Source: Actinomycetota bacterium | GTDB taxonomy: Bacteria > Actinomycetota > Acidimicrobiia > Acidimicrobiales > Acidimicrobilacustridaceae | Assembly (NCBI GenBank): GCA_016185305.1 | Contig: JACPNV010000079.1 | Location: 62,001 to 126,000 of the forward strand | DNA length: 64,000 nt | Reading direction: 5' to 3' | Shown here: positions 25,704 through 38,797 of the stretch, piece after piece | Position numbering within the stretch: position 1 is the stretch's first letter | Layout: every line of letters starts with the position of its first letter | Program-made: the position numbers and the translations under genes | The notes under the pieces: model-generated | Told to the model about the DNA's origin: nothing | Database searches by the model: none | What the model saw: only the letters and a program-made list of their open reading frames with translations

Positions 25704-28301
25704 TCACGCACCCAACGTCTTCAGGATGGGAAGGCGGGCGGCGCGGTGCGCAGGCGGGATGGCGGCCACAACGGCCAGCGCGGTCGCGAGGGCCACCGTG
25801 AGCAACAACCGCATCCACGGGATCTGCACAGCCAGTTCCGTGCCGATAGCACGCGTCAGCACCCACCCGGCGCCGAGGCCGAGACCGAGACCCAACGACG
25901 CACCGGCCAGGCCGAGCTGGAAGCCTTCCCATTCGACCATGCGGCGCACCTGCCGGCGATGCATGCCGACCGCGCGCAGGAGGCCGATCTCGCGGACGCG
26001 TTCGAGCACCGACAGCATCAGGCTGTTGCCCACGCCGATGAACGCGACGAGCAGGGCGATGAAGAGCAGACCGCTCACAACGTTCACGAACGACTCCGCG
26101 GCTGCGAGCCCTGCGCCGGCGTACTGCTCGAGCGTGCGGACCTGCAGGAGTGGACGATCGGCGATCGCCGCCCCGACCTCGGCGCGGGCGGCCTCGCTCG
26201 TGCCGCCCGGACTGGTCTGGACATACAAGACGGAGTCGCCCCGCTGCGCGGGCGGCACACGACGATCGAAGTCGGGCACAGCCTTGAACACGTTCACGCC
26301 GCTGAACGGAAGCTGCCCGTCGACGAGCGCCACGATCTCGAGCGGCTCGTACCCCGCTTGCACGAACTCGCCTGTGACCTTCGAGCCAACCGTCCAGCCC
26401 TTCGCCCGCGCCACCTTGCGCTCGACGGCCACACCCGCGCCCGAGAGGCCGTCGAGCGAGCCCTCAACCACCCGCAGGTCGAACACCTTGTCGAGCATGG
26501 CCGGATCGACGCCGATCGCAAGCCCCGAGTTGTTGTCGACTTCGGTGTAGGTGAAGCGAGCGCCGGCTACCTGCGAGACGCTGGGAAGCGAGCGAACCCG
26601 GTCTTCGACCGCCGGATCGATCGTGCCACCACGGCCGACGTCGGAGTTGATGACGAGGTCGCTCCGCGTCCCCCGGCGAACGATCTCCGCTGATGCGCCC
26701 GCCAACGACGACGTCATCACTGCGAACATCGTGACCAGCCCGACGCCGGATATAAGGGCGGCGCCGACCCGCGCGGTCCGCACCGGGTGCCGGGCCGAGT
26801 TGCGGCCGGCAAGCAGGCCGACGAACCCACCCAGCCGGGCCATGGGGAATGTCGACCACCGCGCCATCCGGGCCCAAAAGAGCGGCGACAGCACCGAGAC
26901 ACCGACGAAGGCGGCAGCGAGCCCACCCCCGGCGACGGCGACGGCGTTGAGCTGTGGTGTGCTCAAACCTCGACGTATCGACCAGACGCCGTAGGCCACC
27001 ATCAGACCGCCGGCGATGACCCGACCCCTCGTAGCCGGGACCTCGACCGTCGACAGCTCGCGGAGCGCCGCGAGCGGGCGAACGCGAGCGGCCCGCCAGG
27101 ATGGGAGGACCGCAGCCGCGAGGGTGCCGGTGAGAGCCAGGCCGATCGCGGCGAGAACCATGCCTGCGCTCACCTGCAACCCGACCGCGGGGAGCACGAC
27201 ACCGAAGCGGACAAGGATCGTGCGGAACAGCGCGGCGCCGCCGACGCCGAGAAGGACACCGCCCGCGCCGGTCAGCAGGCCCACCATCGCGGCTTCGAGC
27301 AGGACGGAACCCAACACCTGTCGCCGGCTGGCGCCGAGCGCGCGCAGGAGGGCGAGCTCGCGCTGCCGTTGCGCGACGAGGATCGAGAAGGTGTTGAAGA
27401 TCGAGAAGGCGCCGACGGCGGCGGCGACGTACGCGAAAGCCAGGAGGAACCGGCTGAGCAGCTCCACATAGCCGCCGAACGTTTGCTGCGCTTGCTTGGT
27501 GAACTGGGCGCCGGTGTAGGTCTTGGTGTCACGGGGGACCGCCGGGCGGACCCGCGCCGCGAGATCGGCTTGCGTGATGCCCGGCTCGCCCGCTGCGCTG
27601 ACCCAGTTGAACGTGCCGGGCTCGAGGAACAGCCGCTGCGCAGCAGCGGTTTCCATCACCACCGCCGACGAACCGGCATAGCTGTCGTCCCCACCGAAGG
27701 TCGCGACCCCCCAGACGCGCAGCGACCGGACGGAGCCGTCTTGGGCGACGACTCGAATCGAGCCGCCCGCGCGCACGCCGAGCGTTCCGGCCAAGCGCCG
27801 GTCGATGACCGCACCGCCTTCCGTCGGTGCGGCACCGTCGACGATGCGCCAGCCGTTCAGCTCCGGCTCTTCGAGCCAGTTCATGCCGAAGGTGGGGGGC
27901 ACTCCGTTCGCGTTGAGCACCCTCCCGTCGGACCCGAGCACCGCGATCGGCTGCTGCACCTGCCCCGCCGCGACCCGCACCCCTTCGACGGAACCGACGC
28001 GACCGACCACCGACTCGTCCACGACGGAATGGGCCCCACCGAACGCGGCGTCGACGGTCCCGTTACCACCGAACCGTCCCTGCACGACGACGTCGATGCG
28101 CCCGTACACGTTGGCGAACATCTCGTCGAAGCTCTGGCCGAGCGTCGAGGTGATGATGTTGGTGCTCAGCACGAAGGCCACGGCTACCGCCGCGCCGACC
28201 ATCGACAGCGAGAGCCGGCCGAGATGGGCTCGAACGCTACGACCGGCGACGCACAACATCGGCACCATTCGTAGCGCGTCGACCGATCGCGCGCTTCGCA
28301 A
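25704..28301 (-). CDS. ABC transporter permease with two FtsX/MacB domains
   Basis: An 865-residue permease. A first helix near residue 30 leads to a MacB-type extracellular domain of about 200 residues. Three helices of an FtsX domain follow (near 285-400, with QRQRELALLRALGASRRQVL). After another helix pair and a second extracellular region comes a second FtsX domain (VREIGLLRAVGMHRRQVRRMVEWEG). The double layout is typical of lipoprotein or peptide export permeases. The required ATPase is not adjacent, which is unusual. An ATG 33 or 42 bases further in is an equally good start. It lies between purS and purC on the same strand. Confidence 0.85.
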   Translation of the reverse strand: MRSARSVDALRMVPMLCVAGRSVRAHLGRLSLSMVGAAVAVAFVLSTNIITSTLGQSFDEMFANVYGRIDVVVQGRFGGNGTVDAAFGGAHSVVDESVVGRVGSVEGVRVAAGQVQQPIAVLGSDGRVLNANGVPPTFGMNWLEEPELNGWRIVDGAAPTEGGAVIDRRLAGTLGVRAGGSIRVVAQDGSVRSLRVWGVATFGGDDSYAGSSAVVMETAAAQRLFLEPGTFNWVSAAGEPGITQADLAARVRPAVPRDTKTYTGAQFTKQAQQTFGGYVELLSRFLLAFAYVAAAVGAFSIFNTFSILVAQRQRELALLRALGASRRQVLGSVLLEAAMVGLLTGAGGVLLGVGGAALFRTILVRFGVVLPAVGLQVSAGMVLAAIGLALTGTLAAAVLPSWRAARVRPLAALRELSTVEVPATRGRVIAGGLMVAYGVWSIRRGLSTPQLNAVAVAGGGLAAAFVGVSVLSPLFWARMARWSTFPMARLGGFVGLLAGRNSARHPVRTARVGAALISGVGLVTMFAVMTSSLAGASAEIVRRGTRSDLVINSDVGRGGTIDPAVEDRVRSLPSVSQVAGARFTYTEVDNNSGLAIGVDPAMLDKVFDLRVVEGSLDGLSGAGVAVERKVARAKGWTVGSKVTGEFVQAGYEPLEIVALVDGQLPFSGVNVFKAVPDFDRRVPPAQRGDSVLYVQTSPGGTSEAARAEVGAAIADRPLLQVRTLEQYAGAGLAAAESFVNVVSGLLFIALLVAFIGVGNSLMLSVLERVREIGLLRAVGMHRRQVRRMVEWEGFQLGLAGASLGLGLGLGAGWVLTRAIGTELAVQIPWMRLLLTVALATALAVVAAIPPAHRAARLPILKTLGA

Positions 28302-28343
28302 CCGCCGACGTCGCCCGGCAAGGTGGCAAGGCGACGACGAACG

Positions 28344-29249
28344 TTACTCGCCGTCGCGCAAGCCGGCGCCGGGCCAGTCTGCGAAGCGGCGACCGGTGAT
28401 GCGCTCGTAGCCCTCGATGTAGCGCTTGCTCGTGGCGTCGATGACCTCGGCCGGCAGCGTGGGCGGCGGCGGTGTCTTGTCCCAATCGAGGCGGTCGAGG
28501 TAATCGCGCACCGGCTGCTTGTCGAACGACGGCGGCGTGGACCCCGGCTGCCAGCGCTCGGCCGGCCAGAACCGCGACGAGTCGGGCGTCAGCACCTCGT
28601 CCGCGACGATCAGCTCGCCGTCGACCACGCCGAGCTCGAACTTGGTGTCGGCGATGATGACGCCCCGCTCGGCGGCCCACGCGGCGCCCTTGGCGTAGAG
28701 ATCGAGGGAGATGTCGCGCGCTCGCTCGGCCTGCTCTCGGCCCACCTTGGCGACCGCATCCTCGAACGAGATGTTGAGGTCGTGCTCGCCGTCATCCGCC
28801 TTCGTCGACGGCGTGAACACCGGATCGGGCAGCTTCGAAGATTCGACCAGACCGGCGGGAAGCCGAGTGCCGTGCATGGTGCCCTCGCGCTGGTACTCCT
28901 TCCAGGCCGACCCGGTTAGATAGCCGCGCACGATGCACTCGATCGGCAGCATCTCCGCCTTGCGGCAGAGCATGACCCGGCCTTCGAGCGACGGGTCTTG
29001 CGCGCCCGGCGGCAGATCGTCGAGATCGGTAGAGATCAAGTGGCTGCCCACTTCGGACGCGAAGTGGTCGAACCAGAACGCGGACATCGCGGTGAGCACG
29101 CGGCCCTTGCCGGGGATGGGCTCGGCCATCACGACATAGAAGGCGGACATGCGGTCGGAGGTGACGAGCACCAGCCGCTTGTCGCCGGCGTCGTAGATGT
29201 CGCGCACCTTGCCGGAGTGCAGATGGGGTAGGTCGATGAGCCTGGCCAT
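28344..29249 (-). CDS. purC: SAICAR synthetase
   Basis: The 301-residue enzyme joins aspartate to CAIR (step eight of purine synthesis). Signatures include the N-terminal LHSGKVRDIYDAGDKRLVLVTSDR, IECIVRGYLTGSAWKEYQ, ADTKFELGVV and EVLTPDSSRFWPAE. This is the longer single-domain type seen in actinobacteria and yeast rather than the 240-residue form. It starts at ATG 29249 with no close upstream gene. Confidence 0.96.
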   Translation of the reverse strand: MARLIDLPHLHSGKVRDIYDAGDKRLVLVTSDRMSAFYVVMAEPIPGKGRVLTAMSAFWFDHFASEVGSHLISTDLDDLPPGAQDPSLEGRVMLCRKAEMLPIECIVRGYLTGSAWKEYQREGTMHGTRLPAGLVESSKLPDPVFTPSTKADDGEHDLNISFEDAVAKVGREQAERARDISLDLYAKGAAWAAERGVIIADTKFELGVVDGELIVADEVLTPDSSRFWPAERWQPGSTPPSFDKQPVRDYLDRLDWDKTPPPPTLPAEVIDATSKRYIEGYERITGRRFADWPGAGLRDGE

Positions 29250-29518
29250 CCGCTCACCGTACCGGGTGATCGAGCGCCACTGGTCGACTGGTCACCAGCG
29301 ATGCCAGCAACGCCACCGGCGACCGCGGTACCAGCACCACGAACGTGCCCGCTGGCCGTACGGACGATAGACAGAGGGGCCGGGCTGGCCGCCGGGGCGC
29401 GCGGGCGCGCCAGAGTACGCGAGAGACTCCATGAGGATCGTGGCTCCTTGGTCGTAGGGGAATCGTCGTGGCTTCGTCAGCGACGTTCGTGAGCCAGACG
29501 GCCTCCCCCACGACGCGG
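29250..29518. other. 269-base gap between purB and purC
   Basis: No conserved gene is seen. A 46-codon minus-strand frame (29292-29432) starts with ATG, has AGGAG 11 bases upstream, and ends in the Trp/Arg-rich RARSWCWYRGRRWRCWHRW. It is probably fortuitous. The gap presumably holds the purC promoter. Confidence 0.4.
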
Positions 29519-30943
29519 TTACAGGATGGCGGCCGGGCGGTACGCGGCCGCCTCGGGATGCCGGACCACGACCTCGGCGACCTGATCGACGAACGACTGC
29601 ACCTGCTGCTGTGCCGCGCCGGTGAACGACAGCGGTTCGGCGAACAGCGCGCCGAGCTGCTCGGCAGATAGTGGCAACCGTTCGTCAGCGGCCAGCCGGG
29701 CCAGTAGATCGTTCGCGGGCTCGCCGGTCTCGCGCATCGCCAGCGCGGCCGCGACCGCGTGCTCCCCGATCGCTTCGTGTGCCTGCTCGCGACCGACACC
29801 GGCCCGGACCGCAGCCATCAAGACCTTCGTGGTCGCGAGGAAGGGCAGGAACCGCTTCAACTCGGCGCCGATCACCGCGGGGTACGCGCCGAACTCGTCG
29901 AGCACCGAGAGCAGCGTCTCGAAGACACCATCCACGGCGAAGAACGCGTCCGGGACAGCAACCCGCCGAACCGCGGAGCACGAGACGTCGCCCTCGTTCC
30001 ATTCATCGCCGGCGATCGCAGCCGCCATCGTCAGGTGCCCGCGCAGGATGTTCATCAGCGCGTTGATGCGCTCGCACGAGCGCGTGTTCATCTTGTGAGG
30101 CATGGCCGAGGAGCCGACCTGACCCTCCTGGAACCCTTCCGTCGCGAGCTCCGCGCCCGCCATCAACCGGATCGTGATCGCGAGGCTCGACGGCCCGGCG
30201 GCGGCTTGCACCAGCGCGGCCACGACATCGAGATCGAGCGATCGGGGGTACACCTGGCCCACGTTCACCAGCACAGAATCGAAGCCGAGATGCTCGGCGA
30301 TGCGGCGCTCGAGCTCGTCGACCTTCGCCTGATCGGCCAGCAGATCGAGCTGGTCCTGCTGCGTGCCGACCGGACCCTTGATGCCCCGCAACGGGTAGCG
30401 AGCGAGCAGCTCTTCGACGCGACGGAACGCCTGGTAGAGCTCTTCGCCAGCGTTGGCGAAGCGCTTGCCGAGCGTGACCGCCTGCGCGGGAACGTTGTGG
30501 CTGCGTCCCGCCATCACCAGCGTCGTGTACTCGGCGGCGCACTCGGCGAGAACCACGAGCGTCGCCACCATGCGATCGCGCACGAGCACCAGCGACTCAC
30601 GGATCTGTAGCTGTTCGACGTTCTCGGTGACGTCACGCGAGGTCATGCCCTTGTGGATGTGCTCGTGCCCCGCGAGGGCCGAGAACTCCTCGATGCGGGC
30701 CTTCACGTCGTGGCGCGTCCGCCGCTCGCGGGTTTCGATCGAGTCGAGATCGACCTTGTCCACGACCTCGCGGTAAGCCTCGATCACGCCGTCTGGGACC
30801 GCGACCCCGAGGTCTCGTTGGGCCTCGAGCACCGCCAGCCAGAGGCGGCGTTCGAGCACGATCTTGTGCTCGGGAGACCAGATGGCCGCCATCGGCTCGC
30901 TGGCGTAGCGGGCGGCGAGCACGTTCGGGATCTCCTCGCTCAT
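29519..30943 (-). CDS. purB: adenylosuccinate lyase
   Basis: A 474-residue member of the fumarase/aspartase superfamily. It releases fumarate from SAICAR and from adenylosuccinate, so it serves both the main purine pathway and AMP synthesis. The signature loop SSAMPHKMNTRSCERI is present, and other conserved regions are GMTSRDVTENVEQL and MAGRSHNVPAQAVTLGKRF. The start at ATG 30943 (MSEEIPNVLAARY) gives a normal N-terminus; the frame is open 69 bases further. It is divergent from the zinc-finger gene at 31170. Confidence 0.95.
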   Translation of the reverse strand: MSEEIPNVLAARYASEPMAAIWSPEHKIVLERRLWLAVLEAQRDLGVAVPDGVIEAYREVVDKVDLDSIETRERRTRHDVKARIEEFSALAGHEHIHKGMTSRDVTENVEQLQIRESLVLVRDRMVATLVVLAECAAEYTTLVMAGRSHNVPAQAVTLGKRFANAGEELYQAFRRVEELLARYPLRGIKGPVGTQQDQLDLLADQAKVDELERRIAEHLGFDSVLVNVGQVYPRSLDLDVVAALVQAAAGPSSLAITIRLMAGAELATEGFQEGQVGSSAMPHKMNTRSCERINALMNILRGHLTMAAAIAGDEWNEGDVSCSAVRRVAVPDAFFAVDGVFETLLSVLDEFGAYPAVIGAELKRFLPFLATTKVLMAAVRAGVGREQAHEAIGEHAVAAALAMRETGEPANDLLARLAADERLPLSAEQLGALFAEPLSFTGAAQQQVQSFVDQVAEVVVRHPEAAAYRPAAIL

Positions 30944-31169
30944 GGCCTCTTCCACCCGGTGCGCGCGGGAGTCGTGCGAGGCCGGAGTGCCGGGGCGTCC
31001 ATAGCTCATCAACTCGTTCAGCTTGTCGGTAGGCCATACGAACCAAATTCACGGCCTGCGACATCGAACCGTAAAGCAGCGGCGTTTACTGGTCGAATCC
31101 ACCACCGAGGGTGTCAACGAGGCGGCCAGCCTCGCGGCGTTTGACTGAGACGGGCTGAGGGTTAGAAAA

Positions 31170-31535
31170 ATGCAGGACCAGCGGTGCGTCAGGCACTCGT
31201 TCGAGATGGCGGAGAACAGTTGCCGCAACTGCGGTCACGACTTCTGCAACGAGTGCCTCGTGTACGCCTTCGGTCCGGACAAGCCGCCCTACTGCGTGTC
31301 GTGTGCGCTCGCGGCGGCCGGCGTCCGGGCGAACGCCGCCAACCGCCCTGCCTACTCCAAACGTGAGCTGCGCCGCCGCCAGAAGGAACGGCGGAAGGCG
31401 GAGCGCGAGCAGAAGGTCGCGGCGAGGGCACAGGTCGCCCCCGAGATCGACTGGTCGGTGCCGGAGAGCTCGCCCGACTTCGATTGGGCCGACGAGCCCA
31501 ACGACTCCGCCGACGGTCACGTCGTCTCGTTCTAG
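31170..31535 (+). CDS. small B-box-like zinc-finger protein
   Basis: A 121-residue protein. The N-terminal 45 residues have the spacing of a B-box-like finger: C6, H9, C18, C21, C26, C29, C42 and C45 (CRNCGHDFCNECLVYAF and YCVSC). A highly basic helix follows (KRELRRRQKERRKAEREQK, residues 64-82) and then an acidic, Asp/Trp-containing tail. The layout suggests a zinc-stabilised adaptor binding nucleic acid or an acidic partner. I recall similar short actinobacterial proteins without known function. It lies alone on the plus strand between purB and purE. Confidence 0.7.
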   Translation: MQDQRCVRHSFEMAENSCRNCGHDFCNECLVYAFGPDKPPYCVSCALAAAGVRANAANRPAYSKRELRRRQKERRKAEREQKVAARAQVAPEIDWSVPESSPDFDWADEPNDSADGHVVSF

Positions 31536-31546
31536 CGAGCTTCGCT

Positions 31547-32002
31547 TCAGCTTCCGCGACTGATCGCTTGGCGATGGTCGGCCAGCTTCTGCTGTAGACC
31601 GGCGTCGGAGATGGCGAGAATCTCGACGACGAGGAGCGCGGCGTTCACCGCCCCGTCGACAGCAACCGTTGCGACCGGGATGCCCTTGGGCATCTGGACG
31701 GTGGAGTACAGCGCATCGACCCCATGCAAGGCGCCACCCGACAGCGGCACCCCGACGACGGGGAGCGTGGTGTGGGCAGCCACGACGCCGGCAAGGTGGG
31801 CCGCCATCCCCGCCCCGCAGACGAACGCGACGTAGCCCTCCTCACGCGCGGTCGAAGCGAGAGCCACGACTTGCTCGGGGTTGCGATGCGCGGACAGCAC
31901 GCGCACGTCGGCTTCGATGCCGAACCGCTCGAGCGTGTCGGCGGCGGGCTTCATCGTGTCCATGTCGTTGGGCGAACCCATGAGCACCGCAACCCTCACC
32001 AC
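31547..32002 (-). CDS. purE: N5-carboxyaminoimidazole ribonucleotide mutase
   Basis: A 151-residue class I PurE, which moves the carboxyl group of N5-CAIR to give CAIR. The active-site [12 protein letters not shown] and the SAHRNPEQ loop are intact, followed by [21 protein letters not shown]. The GTG at 32002 has AGGAG five bases upstream; the adjacent GTG at 31999 is the alternative. It starts 22 bases after the purD stop, so the two are probably one operon. purK is not in the window. Confidence 0.94.
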   Translation of the reverse strand: MVRVAVLMGSPNDMDTMKPAADTLERFGIEADVRVLSAHRNPEQVVALASTAREEGYVAFVCGAGMAAHLAGVVAAHTTLPVVGVPLSGGALHGVDALYSTVQMPKGIPVATVAVDGAVNAALLVVEILAISDAGLQQKLADHRQAISRGS

Positions 32003-32024
32003 TAGATCTCCTCTCGCTCGTTCG

Positions 32025-33260
32025 TCACATCGCGACCGCGGCGGACCGGGCGATGTCGTTCCGGTAGTGCATCCCGGGCCAGCCGATGTGCGCGACACCG
32101 TCGTAGGCGACGGTCCGGGCCGTCAGCAAATCGGCGCCTCGTCCCACGACGTTCAGGACGCGCCCACCTGCCGTGACGAGGCGGCCGCGGTCGTCCTCGC
32201 TCACACCGGCGCACAACACGTCGACGCCGGCAAGGTCCCTGGCGTCGTCGATGCCGGAGATGACGTCGCCGGTTCTCGGCGATTGCGGGTACCCCTCGGA
32301 GGACAGGACGACGCAGACGGCTGCATCCCTCGAGAAGACCGGTTGGTCGCGGAGCGCTCCGTGCGCGGCCTGGCTGAGCAGCGCCACGAGGTCTGAATCC
32401 AACAGTGGCAGGATGGCCTGGGCCTCGGGATCGCCGAACCGGACGTTGTACTCGACCACCTTCGGCCCGTCGGGCGTGAGCATCAGGCCGCAGTAGAGGA
32501 AGCCGCGATAGTCGACACCGCGCGCTCGAAGCGCGGCCAGCGTCGGTTCGACGCACGTGTCCATCACCGTCGCGATCAGGTCGGGGCCGACCTCGGGCAC
32601 CGGCGTGTACGACCCCATTCCCCCCGTGTTGGCACCGACATCGCCGTCGTCGATGCGCTTGAAGTCCTGTGCGGACCCGAAGACGACCGCCTGCTTGCCG
32701 TCGCAGGCGGCGAACACCGACAGCTCGGGCCCGGTCATGCCTTCCTCGATCACGATCGTGCGGCCGGCGTCGCCGAACGCCTCACCGCTCAGGAAGGCAG
32801 CGACCGCTTGGCGTGCGTCGGGCAACGATTCGGTGACCGTGACGCCCTTGCCGGCGGCGAGGCCGTCGGTCTTGATCACGTAGAGGCCCGGCAAGGTCGC
32901 GAGGAACGCGAGCGCGGCTTCGTGCTCGTCGGCGGTGAACGCCATGTGCGCCGCCGTCGGCACCCCCGCTCCGACGAGCACCGCCTTCATCCACGCCTTG
33001 GAGCCCTCGAGTCGAGCACCATCGGCTCCCGGGCCAAAGACCAGCTTGCCCTGGGCCCGCAAGCGATCGGCAAGCCCATCGACCAACGGGATCTCGGGGC
33101 CGATGACGAACAGCTCGGCGTCGACGTCGTCGGGTGGTACCAGCGTCGAACCTGGGATGCCGGGGTTGCCTGGCGTGACGACGACCTCGTCGCCGGATCG
33201 GGCCAGCACGTTCGCCAGCGCGTGCTCGCGCCCCCCGCTGCCGACCACGCACACGCTCAT
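32025..33260 (-). CDS. purD: phosphoribosylamine-glycine ligase (GARS)
   Basis: A 411-residue ATP-grasp enzyme that joins glycine to phosphoribosylamine, the second purine step. Conserved blocks are VVGSGGREHALANVLARS at the N-terminus, KAWMKAVLVGAGVPTA, YVIKTDGLAAGKGVTV and VVEYNVRFGDPEAQ with metal ligands. The ATG at 33260 follows AGAGGGG at good spacing; a frame open 48 bases further upstream is not needed. Confidence 0.96.
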   Translation of the reverse strand: MSVCVVGSGGREHALANVLARSGDEVVVTPGNPGIPGSTLVPPDDVDAELFVIGPEIPLVDGLADRLRAQGKLVFGPGADGARLEGSKAWMKAVLVGAGVPTAAHMAFTADEHEAALAFLATLPGLYVIKTDGLAAGKGVTVTESLPDARQAVAAFLSGEAFGDAGRTIVIEEGMTGPELSVFAACDGKQAVVFGSAQDFKRIDDGDVGANTGGMGSYTPVPEVGPDLIATVMDTCVEPTLAALRARGVDYRGFLYCGLMLTPDGPKVVEYNVRFGDPEAQAILPLLDSDLVALLSQAAHGALRDQPVFSRDAAVCVVLSSEGYPQSPRTGDVISGIDDARDLAGVDVLCAGVSEDDRGRLVTAGGRVLNVVGRGADLLTARTVAYDGVAHIGWPGMHYRNDIARSAAVAM

Positions 33261-33415
33261 GAGCGACCCCTCTCGACCACGCCCGCACCGTACTTGAGTC
33301 TGCTGCACAGGCGGGAAGCACCGCCGCCACGTCTACCCCTTTTGTCATATCTCAAGTTGTCTCCATCAATTTCCATGCAGTACAGTCTGTAGACCTTCGA
33401 TCAAGGGAGCTGAAC

Positions 33416-34387
33416 ATGCGCACGGTGCTGGGGAAGCTGATGCTGGGGAAGCTGATGCCGGGGGCGATCGCGATCGCCATCGTGACGAGCGGCTGCGTCG
33501 GCAGCAACCAGCCGTCGACCGCGGGCGCCGAGAACGAGGTCCGGGCGACGGTCCCGAACACGACGATGCCCGATCGGTCCCGCAGCCGACCGACCGCTGG
33601 TTCGTGCCGAGCCGACGGAAGGCGTGAGGTGGCCGAGAGCAAGGACGATCCGCAGCCGACCGTCCCGTGCGATCAGCCCCATGGGTTGGAGACGTGGAAG
33701 GTTGCCGATCTGCCCGAGAAGTGGAACGACTGGCCTGAACGCCCCGACAGCGACGGACGAGATGGCCGGGCCGTGTACGACGAGATCGAGGGGTCGCTGT
33801 GCACCCAGGACGAGCTCGACGACTTCCTCGGCCGGCCCCGCCGAATCGCAACCGATCATGGGCTGCGATCCGAGCGGTCGGCGATCTCCTCGGTCTGGTT
33901 CTTCCCGACCGCAGCGGAGTGGCAAGCCGGGGCGCGCTGGATCCGTTGCGATGTCGGGCTCGCCTACGACGACGACTGGAGAACAGCCACCGGCTCGTTC
34001 CGCGACCTCGCGAAGGACACCGCCAAGTACCGCTGGTACTCGCTGTGCAACGACTCGACCCGGGTCGTGCCGTGCACGGAGGCACACACGTCCGAGCTGA
34101 TCTCCGCGTTCGAGGACATCCCACCCGGCGGGTGGCCATCGACAGCCGCCGGTGGCGACGCGTTCTCTCTCGCGTACTGGAAGGCGCGCTGTGAAGAAGA
34201 CGCCCTCGCGTTCATCACCGCGGACGTCCGGCGCATCGTCGATATGCGTCCGGCATCGAAAGACAACTGGGAGAAGGGTTACCGCTGGGTGGTGTGCGCG
34301 CTGTCGTTCGAAGGCAAGGACGGATACCAGCGCACGGTCGGCTCGGCACGGGCGATCGGCAGGCAGCTCCCGACACTCGCGCCCTGA
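33416..34387 (+). CDS. septum-formation-family lipoprotein
   Basis: A 323-residue secreted protein. The N-terminal helix ends in IVTSGCVGS, a weak lipobox with Cys27. Two similar modules follow, each with spaced Cys and a CxxPHxxE-like motif (VPCDQPHGLETWKV and VPCTEAHTSELISAF), the pattern of the Septum_form domain of actinobacteria. These proteins are cell-surface and linked to division in mycobacteria; the exact role is unknown. AGGGAG lies seven bases before the ATG. The 155 bases upstream form the divergent promoter region with purD. Confidence 0.75.
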   Translation: MRTVLGKLMLGKLMPGAIAIAIVTSGCVGSNQPSTAGAENEVRATVPNTTMPDRSRSRPTAGSCRADGRREVAESKDDPQPTVPCDQPHGLETWKVADLPEKWNDWPERPDSDGRDGRAVYDEIEGSLCTQDELDDFLGRPRRIATDHGLRSERSAISSVWFFPTAAEWQAGARWIRCDVGLAYDDDWRTATGSFRDLAKDTAKYRWYSLCNDSTRVVPCTEAHTSELISAFEDIPPGGWPSTAAGGDAFSLAYWKARCEEDALAFITADVRRIVDMRPASKDNWEKGYRWVVCALSFEGKDGYQRTVGSARAIGRQLPTLAP

Positions 34388-34411
34388 GCGGCCCTGACCC
34401 GGTTTCGGGCT

Positions 34412-35725
<1,314 letters not shown>

Positions 35726-35826
35726 TCACGCGATAGAGAGAGCAGCACGAGCCGGGGATTACCGGGCAACCCTACTCGGCCCGATCGATCGGGCCCGAAC
35801 CCGGCGAGTCGGCCGGCAAGCCAAAC

Positions 35827-38307
<2,481 letters not shown>

Positions 38308-38400
38308 GCAGACTCCTGGGAGATCAGGGCGGCGTACCCGCCAGTGTGGTGCGACAGCGGTCGCCGACGCTCGAAGCCGGCAACCAGACAGACAAGAAAG

Positions 38401-38419
38401 TTGATAGCGAGTATATCAA
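38401..38419 (-). promoter_or_regulatory. HspR (HAIR-type) operator candidate upstream of clpB
   Basis: TTGATA, seven bases, TATCAA: a perfect six-base inverted repeat with the seven-base spacer of the known HAIR consensus (CTTGAGT-N7-ACTCAAG), 94 bases upstream of clpB. The same length and a shared TATCAA half-site occur at the dnaK promoter. HspR is encoded at 45381-45779. In Streptomyces HspR represses both dnaK and clpB. Confidence 0.6.
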
Positions 38420-38710
38420 GTTTGGGGACATCTTCCCTGCTCGACCCCGGATTCTCCATTTGGTGGCTTTTCGCGACGTGTTCCGGGCCGGCCAACCGGA
38501 CTCGATGTACCGGCCCGGGCCGGTGCATAACTCGGCCGGCGTCGGGGAACAAGAAGTGGTGCGAGCTGACCCGAGTTGATCCCATCCATCCGCGGCCCGG
38601 CCTCGCATCGAACATCTGCCACGACATGAGCGGAAACTAGGACGAGATCGTTACCGTGTACGGCCAAGTCCGAGCCCAGGTCGCCGAGCAGCGATCGCCA
38701 GGAGGTCACC
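38420..38710. other. intergenic stretch between clpB and the egt genes
   Basis: No gene is seen. It holds a 14-base palindrome CCGGCCCGGGCCGG at 38510-38523 and, at the right end, the ribosome site of the short frame at 38711. Confidence 0.5.
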
Positions 38711-38788
38711 ATGTACGGGAACGACTGCCTTCGCCTCCCGGCGATCCGTGATCCTGAGTGGCTCGCGGCCCGCTACGGCCACAGCTAA
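38711..38788 (+). CDS. 25-codon open frame with strong ribosome site, upstream of egtA
   Basis: AGGAGG lies five bases before the ATG, the best ribosome site in this region. The peptide begins MYGNDC and contains IRDPEWLAARY before stopping nine bases ahead of egtA. The DPEWLAARY stretch resembles the start of some actinobacterial helix-turn-helix proteins, so it may be a truncated remnant. It could also be a translated leader that couples to egtA. Not a known gene. Confidence 0.4.
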   Translation: MYGNDCLRLPAIRDPEWLAARYGHS

Positions 38789-38797
38789 GCGCGACCG

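Noticed and set aside
38510-38523. Palindrome CCGGCCCGGGCCGG upstream of the egt genes
   Set aside because: Low complexity of C and G only; expected by chance in this composition.
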